Assembly (NCBI GenBank): GCA_013398955.1 | Contig: VWPU01005270.1 | Coordinates: 1 to 64,000, forward strand | Source: Callaeas wilsoni | Lineage: Eukaryota > Chordata > Aves > Passeriformes > Callaeidae | Direction of reading: 5' to 3' | DNA length: 64,000 nt | Part shown: in pieces, positions 39,477 through 50,337 of the stretch | How positions within the stretch are numbered: position 1 is the first letter of the stretch | Layout of the letters: every line of letters begins with the position of its first letter | The notes under the pieces: model-generated | The model's input: only the letters and a program-made list of their open reading frames with translations | Told to the model about the DNA's origin: nothing | Databases searched by the model: none | Position numbers and translations under genes: made by a program

Positions 39477-40020
39477 GATAGGGAGCTGGAGACAAAGGCT
39501 CTATGCTGAGAGTACCAGCACATCTCACCTCAGCTGCTGAAACAGACAGAAGCAATTTTCAGCAAATACCAACCTGGACAGGGATTTAACCTTCATTATG
39601 ATAAGTCCCGTATCTTCTCATCAAGCCTCTGAATAATATAGTGCCCTGGTTCTTTCTGTCATTTCATATAAAATATTCAACTTTTATGGAATACAGATAT
39701 AAGAAACTAAGCTTTCAGTTCAAAGATTTTTTTTTTCTGAAATGAAAGAGAATGAGAAACCAAGAAAGTATAACTGAAGAATCTGTTTTGAGTGAGGTAA
39801 TTTATGTTGTCTTTTTAGGCCTCTCACAGACAGCTGCATGTGACTCAGAAAGATGTCCAGATGTTCACTTCATGGACAAAGTAAAGGGTAAAACAAAGAT
39901 CTTGAGTGGTATATTTTCTTTTACAAGAATAAGGACTTTTGTTTTTTGGTAGCAAGTATTCCTTCATTTGAAGTTTAGTGTCCCCCAAATGCCAAAGAAA
40001 AAAGAAAAACAGCTCCCAGT

Positions 40021-40043
40021 GAGTGACTGTTTCTCAGTCACTC
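40021..40043. repeat. Small stem-loop
   Basis: GAGTGACTG at 40,021-40,029 pairs with CAGTCACTC at 40,035-40,043 around a five-base loop TTTCT. The stem is perfect for nine pairs and nearly extends further. No T run follows and no RNA gene is recognised. Confidence 0.55.
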
Positions 40044-41421
40044 AGTACTCAGAAGTACTTAGGGCTGTATATCAGAATGTTCAGAGGATTATTAATACAG
40101 AAAATTAGAAAGCAGAGTTTCAGAAGAAGTGAAGAACAACCTTTCAACAGGGCCAGTGAAGCAGACCAGCAGTGCACTCAGCAGAGTAACTTTGTCTTTA
40201 TCAAAGCATTCAGTATCAACAGCAATCTATTTTTCAGAAGCAATTAAGCAGTATCCAAAATGTCTCTTATTAGAAAAACAAATTTTGTTTTTTGAGCAGC
40301 AAGAATCACCTGGCTTTTGTTAACTCTAATGTTTTTGACTGTGTTTCCTCTTTGCTGATTGATAGTTCACAGAACCAAGAGAAGTGGGTAGAAGGAAGGT
40401 GAATTTTGGCAATTAGAGATGAAGGACTGTGAGTCTGTAACTCCTAAAAAGATGGGAAGAAGAGATACAGAAACACTTCAGAGCACAGTGAGAAATCCAT
40501 CAGACACAGATTTTGCTTAAGTCCTGTACTAGTTCGGCAAATATTCTAATAGACAATAGCTTAAGGCCACAGCTATTCTGTATTCTGTTTGATTGGAAGT
40601 GCTGAAAAAGAAAACCAAGCTGGATTATACCCAGCATTCCTGAGGATAACTGGAGATGTGGGCAGAACGCAAAACCACACATATATATGTGCATAAATAG
40701 CCACAAAAATTATATCTCTCTGGTTGATTTTAAAAGCTTTTCTCCAGGAGCATGAACAGTCAGTGAAAGACTCTTAAAACCTTATAAATCTCCTGGACTT
40801 GAAAACCTGACTTTTCAGCATCTCTGTGCTTATAATACCGTTTTCAATTCTGGGTTTAATGAAAATGTTCCCTCTGGTTCAATACACTGCCAGAAAACAT
40901 GAATTTCATTCGGTGTCTTAACAGCAGAGAGAAGGAGAAAAGAGCAAATGGCCAGAAGAGAGAGTGAAATCTGTGAGACTGTCTGGAGATGGCAAGTTGA
41001 AATTCATCCCAAATAGAAAGGGTTCAAGGTTCTTCTACCAGGCATTGACCATCTGATAGTCTGTACAAAATGCTAATACACTTCAAGTGGGCATTGATGG
41101 GATTCCCAGGGTGCCAGGAAGCCTACTGGCAGACATTTGCCTTGGCTCGAGGATGCCTTCATACTTGGTGATTAGAATCCACCAAACTGACATAGCATGA
41201 CTGTGGACCTGCAAATAATGCAATGCCCAAGGTAGAGTCCTGTGAAGCCTTAAAAAATGTTTTCAGTGTTTCAGCAATATTAGGTATTTAAATACCTTAG
41301 TAAACAGCCATGTGTCATTAACCACATTAAGCATGTGACCAGCTCTCCTGATTTGGTCTCCTTCCCTTGGATCCATGAGAAAGGTGACAACCACAGCTGA
41401 GGCTTGTGTAGCCAGAGCCAG

Positions 41422-42434
41422 TCATAAAATCATAGAATAGTTGGGGTTGTAAGGGACCTTTAAAGGTCATATAATTCCAAATCCCCTGCAATGAGCAGTG
41501 ACATCTTCAGCTAGGTCAGGTTGCTCAGAGCCCCATCCATCCTGGCGTTGAGTGTTTCCAGGGACGGAGCATTCCCCAACTTTGTGTGCAACTTGTTCAA
41601 GTGATCCCTCACCTTTCTTGTGAAAAATTTATTCCCTATATCTAGTCTAAATCTAATCTCTTTTGTTTAAAGCCTTTACCTCTTGTCATGTTATAACAGG
41701 CCCTACTGAAATACCCATCCCCATCTTTGTCATAGGCTCTTTAGGTACTTGAAGGCTGCAATAAGCTCACCCCAGAGTTTTCTGTTCTCCAGGCTGAACA
41801 GCCCCAACTCTTTCAGCCTGGCTTCATAGGAGATATGCATTTTTATATCACTGCACTGGATCCCTTCCAACATGTCCATGTCTTTCCTATGCTGAGGTCT
41901 CTAGAGCTGGTTGTGGTACTCCATAGGGGGTCTCAGGAGAGCAGAGCAGAGGAGGAGACTCAGTAGAGGGGTAGAATCACCCTCCTTGACTTGCTGGGCA
42001 TGCCTCTTTTGATGTAGCCCTGGATACAGTTGGCATTCTGGGCTGGGGGTGCACATTGTCAGGTCATGTCTAGTTTTTTATCCACCAGCAGCCCTAGGTC
42101 CTTCTTGGCAGGTGTCCTTCTCAAACCTTCATTCCCCAGCCTCTGCTGATACTGGAGGTTGCCCCAAGCCAGGTGCAGCACCTTGCACTTGGATTTGTTG
42201 AACCTTATGAGGTTTCCATGGGGCCACTTCTTGAGTTTGTCCAGGTCCCTCTGGATGGCATCCCATCCCTCAAGTGTGTCTACTGCACCACTCAGCTTGA
42301 TGTCATCTGCAAACTTGCTGAGGGTGCCCTTGATTTCACTCTCTGTCCTTTATGAAGGTATTAAACAGTACTGGTCCCAGTGCTGACCCCTGAGCGACAC
42401 CACTCATCACTGATCTCTATCTGGACATCAGTAA
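41422..42434 (-). mobile_element. CR1 LINE, about 1 kb, inverted: 3' region and end of the reverse-transcriptase gene
   Basis: This is the longest CR1 copy here. It starts TCATAAAATCATAGAATAGT and GGGGTTGTAAGGGACC. It then runs leftward on the minus strand through the 3' untranslated region (CAGGCTGAACAGCCCCAACT near 41,791) into conserved inverted CR1 words such as CCACCAGCAGCCCTAGGTCC, CCTTGCACTTGGATTTGTTG, GATGTCATCTGCAAACTTGC and CCCAGTGCTGACCCCTGAG. Similarity ends near GACATCA at 42,430. The intact element is about 4.5 kb, so this copy has lost about three-quarters of its 5' end and is dead. Plus-strand frames at 42,159-42,386 are antisense readings. Confidence 0.95.
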
Positions 42435-42879
42435 GACTCTGGACAATGCAGAAGGCTCTGTTTTTGCTTTCAAAATCAGAGTAAATCAGGCAGCTGGTGG
42501 TCACCAAGCATCTGGGGTCCCTATCAGTGGACAAGGCATGAAGTCCTTCCTCAGCTCTCTTGCAGTACATCAGGGAAGATTTCAAGATTTTCCCTTTCAG
42601 CATGCTGTAAGCCTGGCCTTCTGCTGCACATACTTAACAGGAAAATAAAGATTCACAGAACCGTTTGTTGAGCTCAGGCAAATCCCATGTGGACATGCGC
42701 CTTTGCTGAAGCAATCCACCAGAGAAATGAAACCTCAGACTTTACACATGGTGTTCTCGAACCCACTAAACTCATCTGCAAATTTGCATTGCAACAGTCA
42801 GAGGACACTGAAGATCAGTTTGCTTTAAAACACAGGGCTCTAGTTTACCAAGCAGTAAATACTTAAACAATATTGCTGG

Positions 42880-43150
42880 GGGGATTGCATGGGGCGGGCG
42901 TTCCATGACATTGTGTTTGTTTAGCTCATCTCTGATTCTCCCGGAAATGTTCTTCGAATGACAGCATGAAAGGCTGTATCCAGCCCTCTATTAAAGATGC
43001 TGCTGTCAGAAGTGCAAACAGAAATCTACAAAAAGGCTCGCTTGGGGTATCTGACATTGTTGAACAGATTCCTTTTTATGCTGCTTGATTAGCTCTTTGG
43101 AGCAGGGTTTGTTGAATTGGATCAGCCAGAAACAGGAGTCCTAATAGCAG
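42880..43150. promoter_or_regulatory. Candidate conserved non-coding element with a forkhead-like word
   Basis: A compact, complex stretch with mixed composition follows the CR1. It holds a GC-rich start (GGGGCGGGCG near 42,892), TTGTGTTTGTTTAGC (forkhead-like) near 42,912, and ATTCTCCCGGAAATGTTCTTC, shortened from a longer unique run. There is no transposon end and no coding frame. It reads like a vertebrate enhancer or ancient conserved element, but that impression needs alignment to test. Confidence 0.28.
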
Positions 43151-45119
43151 ACAGATCTGTAAGAAGGGAGTGGGGCAATACAGCACGGATTGTGAACATA
43201 CGTTTTGTAGGAAAATGGTTAAAGAAAATAACAGAAACTCCATGTACCCAGTTTTATCCCAGAGCTGCGTACAGGTGATACCAGGCAGCCAAGAGTGTGA
43301 TCTCTGATTCCAACCCCGGAGAACATGTTTTCAATGTTAGGTGAAATACAGGTGTTTAAGACCTCAGCTGGAATCCTTCAACTTCCCCCAAAATTTCCAG
43401 ACACAAGCTTTTACTAAAATTTGAATTAAATGCTATAGTTATCTGCTACACATGCTCTTCCCTGCTTGTGGTCCTTGCCATAGCTGTCTCTTCAGTTTTA
43501 AAAGATGCTTATCTAAACCTTTTCTCTGTGTTCATTCTAGCAGCAAGTATCCACTGAGCAAGGCCTTATACGGTTGACAAGATTAAAAATAATAATCAAA
43601 GAACCAGAACAATAAAATAATTGCTAGTTGTGGACTTATATTCCATCAGCTCTGCCCTGTCAGTGTGGGACAACTCTGACCACAGAAGCACTCAAGTGGC
43701 TATTGATGAGGCAAAATGTCAAATTTAGCACATTAACTGCAAATGTGAGGCAGTTTTAAAAGGTTTATTGAAAAAATTATATGAACTGGGACATGAAAAT
43801 GAAACAAACAGGGACATGACTCTTTCCCCTACTCTTGACACATCAAGACCATGACCATGGAACATCTAAACTGCAATAGTCAAGCCTCGTCACAGATCCA
43901 TGGGTGATGATATGTTTCCCTCATCTTATCCTTCCTTTCTCTTCCCTTATATGTGTTCTTAAGTGAGGGATAATTTTATACTTTCATATTGCTATATTAG
44001 TATAGATAATAATAACCAGCATGGATACATACCTGCTTTCCATTGCAACCAAATTGTTCTAAAACATCTGTATAGATATCTATCTATTGATATATTTTTA
44101 CAAACACTGATCATTCAGTGTCATTTCAGTCTAATCCACCCCAAGGAATCTATTAACCAGAACCTGGGTAACCCTCTCCCTCAGGGGCAGGTTGTAAGAA
44201 AGTGCCTGTCTGCATTTTGTGTGTGCTAACAGGGAACACATGCTGAGCCTTGCTGCCAGCTGCACCTGGGGATGTAGTGCTGCAGCAGCCTCACATATTC
44301 AACAATGGCTGTCAGATCTTAAAATCGGCACGAAGGATTTCTTGATCGTGTCTTTTTGGGGCTCTAGAAGAAGGATCACGGCTGTGACAGACACTGTCTC
44401 TCCTCGGTCTGCCAGGCAGGACTGCAGTAACCTGGCAGGTGAGGTTTTGCTGTTGTCCTTTGTCAGCAGTGCAGATGCTGCTCTTCTCCCCATGTTTCAG
44501 TACAGGTTCTCCAAGAGGGGGGCTCCTGCAGTTTAAAAGAGGTCTCAGTCTCTGAAGTGCCACTTTGGCTCCTGAATTGCTCAAAACAGCACGACAACAG
44601 TGAGCAGCCACTTGCCAGAGTTTTTGTCTCATGTGTTAGATTGCAAAACCTGAAGAATTACCTTGCCTTTTGGGAGTGGGGAGGAAGTTGTCACAACCAT
44701 CATCCATCATTTAGCGCTCTTCTGCAGCAGCTTTATGTGTTCAGTCATCCTAATGTGTCTTTGTGTTCAGATGTTGATACCAGTGCCCCCACTGTGAGAA
44801 GCAGTTCCATCTCTCCGCTGAGACTCAATCCTCCATGTTATACCACTTCTAACTTGGTCAAATCTCAGCTGAACAATGTCAGAGTTAAAGCAGTTTATTT
44901 ATCATCTTATCTGCCAATAACTTGAGAGAGATTTGCAGTAAGGGTATTAGTAAGAACTTGGAGCCTGGCAAACAGGGAGCATTAAGGGAAAAAAAAATCC
45001 AAATTGAGAAAACTAATACAAAACAGCCCCAAAACTCTGTTTTCTGAAAGAATATGCCTAAATTGTTACCTCAGGTAGAAATTAATAAAAATTTCTCTTT
45101 TCTTTTGTCCAATTCAAGC
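43151..45119. other. Unique non-coding DNA, no gene seen
   Basis: Overlapping frames on both strands at 44,219-44,925 (up to 122 codons) lie in a GC-richer patch and match nothing that I recognise. No repeats are recognised. Confidence 0.5.
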
Positions 45120-45440
45120 AGTTTTGGTCACTGAAATTCTTGAGACTGAAATCAATGGAGGAAGCTCGCTTGCTCTCTCCTTCCCTCCTCCGATGTTATC
45201 AAGAGCAGACTAAAACAACCTTTCAAAAGATTCCTTTGATTTTTAAAACATTGGTTTGCCTTTTAGCAATCTTTCAGCGCACTTACAGTCAGGATGATTA
45301 ACGGCACAATTTCTTTCAGACCGACTATTGAATTCAAGAACTTAGTCAGCAAAAGTTTTGGTTTGCACCAGATAATTGATCAAGAGAGTTGAAGTCAATT
45401 TGCTTCCATCACTGAACAGTACTAAATCACAGACACAAAT
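45120..45440. promoter_or_regulatory. Candidate conserved non-coding element with TCF/LEF-like words
   Basis: Two TCF/LEF-type words, TTTCAAAAG and CCTTTGAT, lie within 20 bases near 45,220-45,240, in complex non-repetitive sequence with further AT-rich words (GATGATTAACGG near 45,293, GATAATTGATCAAG near 45,370). No frame or repeat explains it. Regulatory function is inferred by eye. Confidence 0.28.
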
Positions 45441-45539
45441 CCATCTCAATTTAGAAAAGTGTTTATGCTGAATGAAAAGTTTGATTCAACTGCCTCTGCC
45501 AACAAGGACAGAAACACGCAGAATGATCATTGTAACCAC

Positions 45540-45735
45540 CACAGCTCAGAATTCGGATGGGCTCAATGAATCAGCTTAAGAATGAATTAGGCTGCAAATT
45601 ATTTGCATGAATTATTGGGGAACTAATTATGAATGGCAATTATACTGGGAAGAATTAGGCTTTGTAAACAGAGAACTCCTGAATAGAAAGAATATTCATA
45701 AGTTCCTTGTTAGAAATTGTTTACTCTACCCCAAT
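45540..45735. promoter_or_regulatory. Candidate conserved non-coding element, octamer plus homeodomain words
   Basis: ATTTGCAT at 45,601-45,608 is a perfect POU octamer. It is followed by GAATTATT, by CTAATTATG (TAATTA at 45,624-45,629) and by GGCAATTATACTGGG. Spacing is dense and the sequence is neither repeat nor coding. Of the stretches called this way, this one looks most like a deeply conserved developmental enhancer, and it sits 100 bp from the preceding candidate. Confidence 0.33.
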
Positions 45736-45847
45736 ATAAACAAGTGAAAATAAATAAAATAATTACCAAATAAATGAAATTATTTTGAAAACATAATCTG
45801 AATTTTATTGATCTTAGTCATAATTAGTAAAAACAGAAGCATATTAT

Positions 45848-45904
45848 ACACATGCACACATGTATATATACATACATATATATATCTATCTCATGTATAT
45901 ATAA
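45848..45904. repeat. TA/CA-rich microsatellite
   Basis: Mixed CA, TA and ATCT units (CACATGTATATATACATACA and onward). It is an imperfect simple repeat. Confidence 0.8.
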
Positions 45905-48900
45905 ACAAGACAGGAGAACAGGACATAAATATACATTTTATTTTGCCTTAGTGAATAAATATAATTTCAAAGGTTCTGTTTTTAGAAAGCCAAAAGAATA
46001 AACACACTCATTTTGTTTGTGAATCTGATCAAAATAACTTTCAAAGGCAGATCTTGAACAGACTATACTTACTTAATTTGCTTAATCTTTGGGCAAATTA
46101 TTCTTAATCAATAGGTAATTTTCTGCATTTAACCCAATGATTTGTTTATTATTTTTCACAATTGCCTTTCTAAGAATTTGAGAGATCTTTGTAAAGCAAA
46201 ATTTTTCTGCTGCAGAAGTGATTTTATTGGATTTTTTTTCACTGAACTGAAGTCAATAGAAGTTGCTTTGAAATCAAAACATTTCTTCAGGGCGATAAAT
46301 CTTCATTTATTGTTTGGTGCCGTGCAACTCTGACTAACTTTGATCATCTCATAAATACATGGGGCAAAAACTTTGCAACAAAAGTACAAGGAGAGAAAAC
46401 CAGAGAGAGTAAATGGAAATAGGTAGCTCAGTAGAGAGCATCTGGTTTCATGCATCAGTAGTCTTGGCAGGCAAGGGTGAACCTAAGCAATACCTTTTTC
46501 CCATCTCTCCATCCCTATTGCTTCCAACCTAAGACAAATCAACCCTCCTACATATGTGTCAATGTAAACTCATGGGACCAATGATCTAGGCTAAAACTAA
46601 AATCTCTCTTTTGGAGATTAATTAATAAAAAATATTTAATTAGATTAAATTTACAGACTCAAGTTAGAGAAAAAGATTGGCAGAGGCTGAATCCAGGAGA
46701 GGTGGGAAGGTGGGAAGTCCTGGTGCTGAGCAGTTGCAAGCACAAAGGTTTGCCAGGAGGAGAATCACTTAGGTAAAGCAGATGCTCAGTGAGCTCATTC
46801 TGCTTTGTGTTTGTGGGGGCACTTCAGAAAAGCTTGGCAATTCCTCAGGAAAAGAAAATGGCCATGAAAGGACTCCCTGAGAGGCTTCAGTCACACACAA
46901 ACTAAGGCTCAGTTGTGATGCAATGACTGAAGAGGAAAGTCATCAGAGATTATTAATTTCCTGACCCGCAGAGTAGAAGACATGAATGATTTGATCACAG
47001 TATGACCCTCTCATATTCCCTCATTAAGAAATGATACATAGGCTTACACACCACTGGAAGATCACAAATATTGCTATTCCACAGACAGAAGACCAAATAA
47101 AACACTCATTTCCTGACACTTTGGAAGGCTAGTCAGAAGATTTATGACCACTATTAAGTTTAGAACTGCTAAATAGAATGGTTGCTTCATTAGTATGCAA
47201 AAAAATTTGTTAAGTATATTTTCGCTGTGGCACCAGCAAGGAAAAAACATTTTTTTCCTGAAACAAATACAGTGTGGCTGAAGTGCTACTATTTATTTTA
47301 TAGACATGGGGTATGTAAAGATTATCCTAATTTTGGTCTTGCTCTCTGGAGGCGGTAAATAAGATAATACACTATTCCTGGAGAGGAGAATTGATACCTG
47401 GCGAACTCCTAGAGGATTATCTCTCTGTGTCAGTTGATAGAGTCCTTTTTATAGTGCCGATTTTTCTATGTTAGTAGGAATGCTACCATTTTGTGACAAT
47501 TTTTCATTCTGTTTGTACTTTTTTTTTGCTATTTATTGTTCATTTTTTTTTATTTAGATGCTGATGAGAATCTAGGGGAGGAACAATGAGCAGTTCATTA
47601 TAAACAAGCAACTCTCATTGTAAATATAAAGGCCTAAAGAATGATGAGCCAGTGGAAACTTTTCCAAAGAAGGAAAGGAAATATAGGTATTTCACCAGCT
47701 TCAGGAGTTCCAGTGCCTCGCAGCTGTCCCTCCAGGATGTTTATTAAAGGGATAGTATTCTGAGAGCTGCCTGGATTTGCCAGCATGTTCCAGTTCCTGG
47801 TATTTCCAGAAATTTGAATGAAGCTGATACAGCACTTCCTGATCATCATAATGTCACAACAGCTTTAGGGTGAACTAACTTGTGATCAATACTTTGTCAA
47901 GAAAGAACGCAGCAATTACTCTGTCAGAGAAGAAACTTCCAGGAGATGTCTGAGAAGTGTAAATCGTGTACAGCAAAACATATTTTCAGACAAAAATGAA
48001 AAGTATCTATAAGGACAAGAAGTGGTGAAGTGATGGATGTCCAGATGTACATATGTACAACGCTGCAGCAAAGAAGATAGGCATTAAGAACCTTGTCCTC
48101 GTCAGGTGCAAGATGATGAACTAGCTGTGGATGAGTCATGGCTTTCTCCCCAGCCTGCATTAAAAGTTAGTGTACCAGCTTCTGCCGTGTGCTTGAAGCT
48201 AGTGAAAATCACTGTGAGAAAATCAAGCTTCAGCAACCATCTCAACGGAAGGCAGATATCATTTGCATGGAGTCTAGCACCTGCAGGAATAACCATAATT
48301 AGCAGGTACTCCTGGGTTTAGCAGAGGGAGCAGGTTCTGCAGTACTGATAAGGTGACATAGTGGCTGTGGGAATTGAGACAGGGAGTTGATACTGATCAA
48401 TTTCCACTCCTTTTCAAGGTTAGTGCCTTTGCAGGCAAGCAAAAGCTTAGAGAAAGGAAACACTTCTTTCTTTCACAGAACAGAATCTTTGCAAATTAGA
48501 CAACCATAGGAGCTTTTGCAAGATCACTTTCTGAAACTGCAGGAATTCACATGTTCTTTGCAAGTCCCTAAAAGTACATGAAGTGCCATATTTGAAGCAT
48601 AATTGTTGCCATCTACTTTTTTATGCTAAGAGGTGAAAGAGACTCAGGCCAGATACCATCAAAAATTATCTCTTCTGACAAGAATTGCATGTAAGCTATC
48701 ATGCAAGAAGTTGAACATGATCTTTGTGATGTGAATCCACTGGTCTGAATCCAAAGAATGTGGACGGACAACTAGAGCAAAAAGGAATTTGTACAGTGGT
48801 AAGACAATTCACTCCCTAGGAGCCAAAGCAGTCCTGCAGCTTTGGAAAGCAGCTTGCTCTGTTCCTGCCAAATCACTGAACGCACATTAATAATACATTC

Positions 48901-50300
48901 AAGGGTGCAGAGATCAACAAGACAGAAATCTTTATGAGCCAGAACTACCATCATGTAGGGACAAATTGTGTGCAAGATCACTTTAGTGAGGATCTGGAGG
49001 AAGAGGGAGAGAGTTATGGGTTCAAACTATGCATATTGTGGAGGAGAAAGAGACCAGGATAGGATTGGTGGGGCTAAACACATACATGTGAAAAAGTGGC
49101 TCTCTGTGTCTGAACTTGTTATCTAGGTACATCCAGAGTGTGATTAATTTGTCCTAAAGGAGCTATCTAAACCAGAATACCAGACACATGTCCTGTAAGT
49201 GAATTTTTTCCCTGCCACCCCAAGGGTAATCAAAGCTGTGGGATTCAGGTATAGATGACTACACTGTAAACGTTTAACCAGCCAGGAAGTCCCTTGTTCC
49301 TAAGACAACTTATATCTTCATCAAAGGAACGTATTGTATTATTTGTCTGGTGTACTTTGAGAGAGCATATGTTTAACTGTTACTCAGAATTTTTATTTTT
49401 CACTATGAAATATTTAAAGTTTTGGTGGTAATGCTATAAGAATTTTCTTTAACCACCAAAAGAGAGTATTCTGTCATTCTAAGGACAGTTACCAACCTAC
49501 AATTTGTTCTCTCTAAGGAAGGCTTCAGCTCTAACTGTTAAAAAAAATACATCATTACAGTTTGCAAGATTGGATAATGCCAATTCCTGAAACTTTTTTT
49601 CTTTTAATTTTTTTTTTTCCACTATCTGGTAATAGCATCTACAGACATTCAGAGAGGGAGGCTTTCTTTCTTGTCAGATTACATTTTTTGTTAAGGCACC
49701 TGTTAACCCTTCTTCCTTCTTTGTCTGGTATGGGCAACAGCAGATCACTACCAAAATGCTAAAAAATATATGGTAAACCACCATTTTCATGTGCATGATT
49801 GCAAGCAAAGGAGACCTACTATTTATAAAATACAATAGAAACTTTCCTCACTTTTCGAAACTCTTTTTTGTTGGGAGTTTGCAAGAAGCCCAGAGCATTT
49901 TTTCTCCCTGTCCATTAACGAGTGTCAAAAAAAACCGCCAAAAAACCCCTCTGTTCTCTGTCTCTTATTTTTCAGCATGGATTTATGGAATATGTCTTGC
50001 AACCTCCTTAAAGGCACGAATAGGGATTGGCTGAGAAATCAGGCTGATAGAGCTAACTACACATTTATATCATATATACCAAATGTAGGCTTTTCTGTAA
50101 GACCTTTGAGGATCAGAGAAAATGCTTTACAGTGAGAAACTTGACCAGATCGGATTGTTTAACGTACCACAAGTAGCATGCCTGGTGGCTTGTGTGCTCC
50201 CTCTCCCTGTACCTAAGTACTTTAACAGGTAATAAAATCTGGATACACAAGAAATTTTAAACCTAGTGGAGAAAGGCATATTTGGAAGAGTATATACACA
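45905..50300. other. Unique non-coding DNA, no gene seen
   Basis: AT-rich sequence with frames of 81 codons or fewer and T/A runs near 47,518 and 49,600. Nothing is supported as gene, RNA or transposon. Confidence 0.55.
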
Positions 50301-50313
50301 TATTTGGGAGCTG

Positions 50314-50337
50314 AATTTCCCATTATAATGGGAAATT
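50314..50337. repeat. Perfect 24-bp palindrome, with one arm repeated downstream
   Basis: The 24 bases from AATTTCCCATTA to TAATGGGAAATT equal their own reverse complement with no spacer. A related arm, AATTTCCCATTAAAATG, recurs at about 50,364-50,380, about 50 bp away. Such a site could bind a symmetric dimer or form a cruciform, or be a remnant of a local inverted duplication. No transposon ends or duplications were recognised. Confidence 0.85.

Larger units (their letters stand above)
36346..41421. other. Unique non-coding DNA with microsatellites
   Basis: No supported gene. Frames up to 115 codons (37,356-37,703 minus) are unrecognised. It contains a short TCTGC repeat near 38,227, a TA microsatellite at 39,452 and a stem-loop at 40,021. 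Confidence 0.5.

Noticed and set aside
39236..39540. Frames ending in tyrosine-isoleucine repeats
   Set aside because: Translation of the TA microsatellite.
42159..42386. Plus-strand frames of 60-75 codons
   Set aside because: They read antisense through the inverted CR1 copy.
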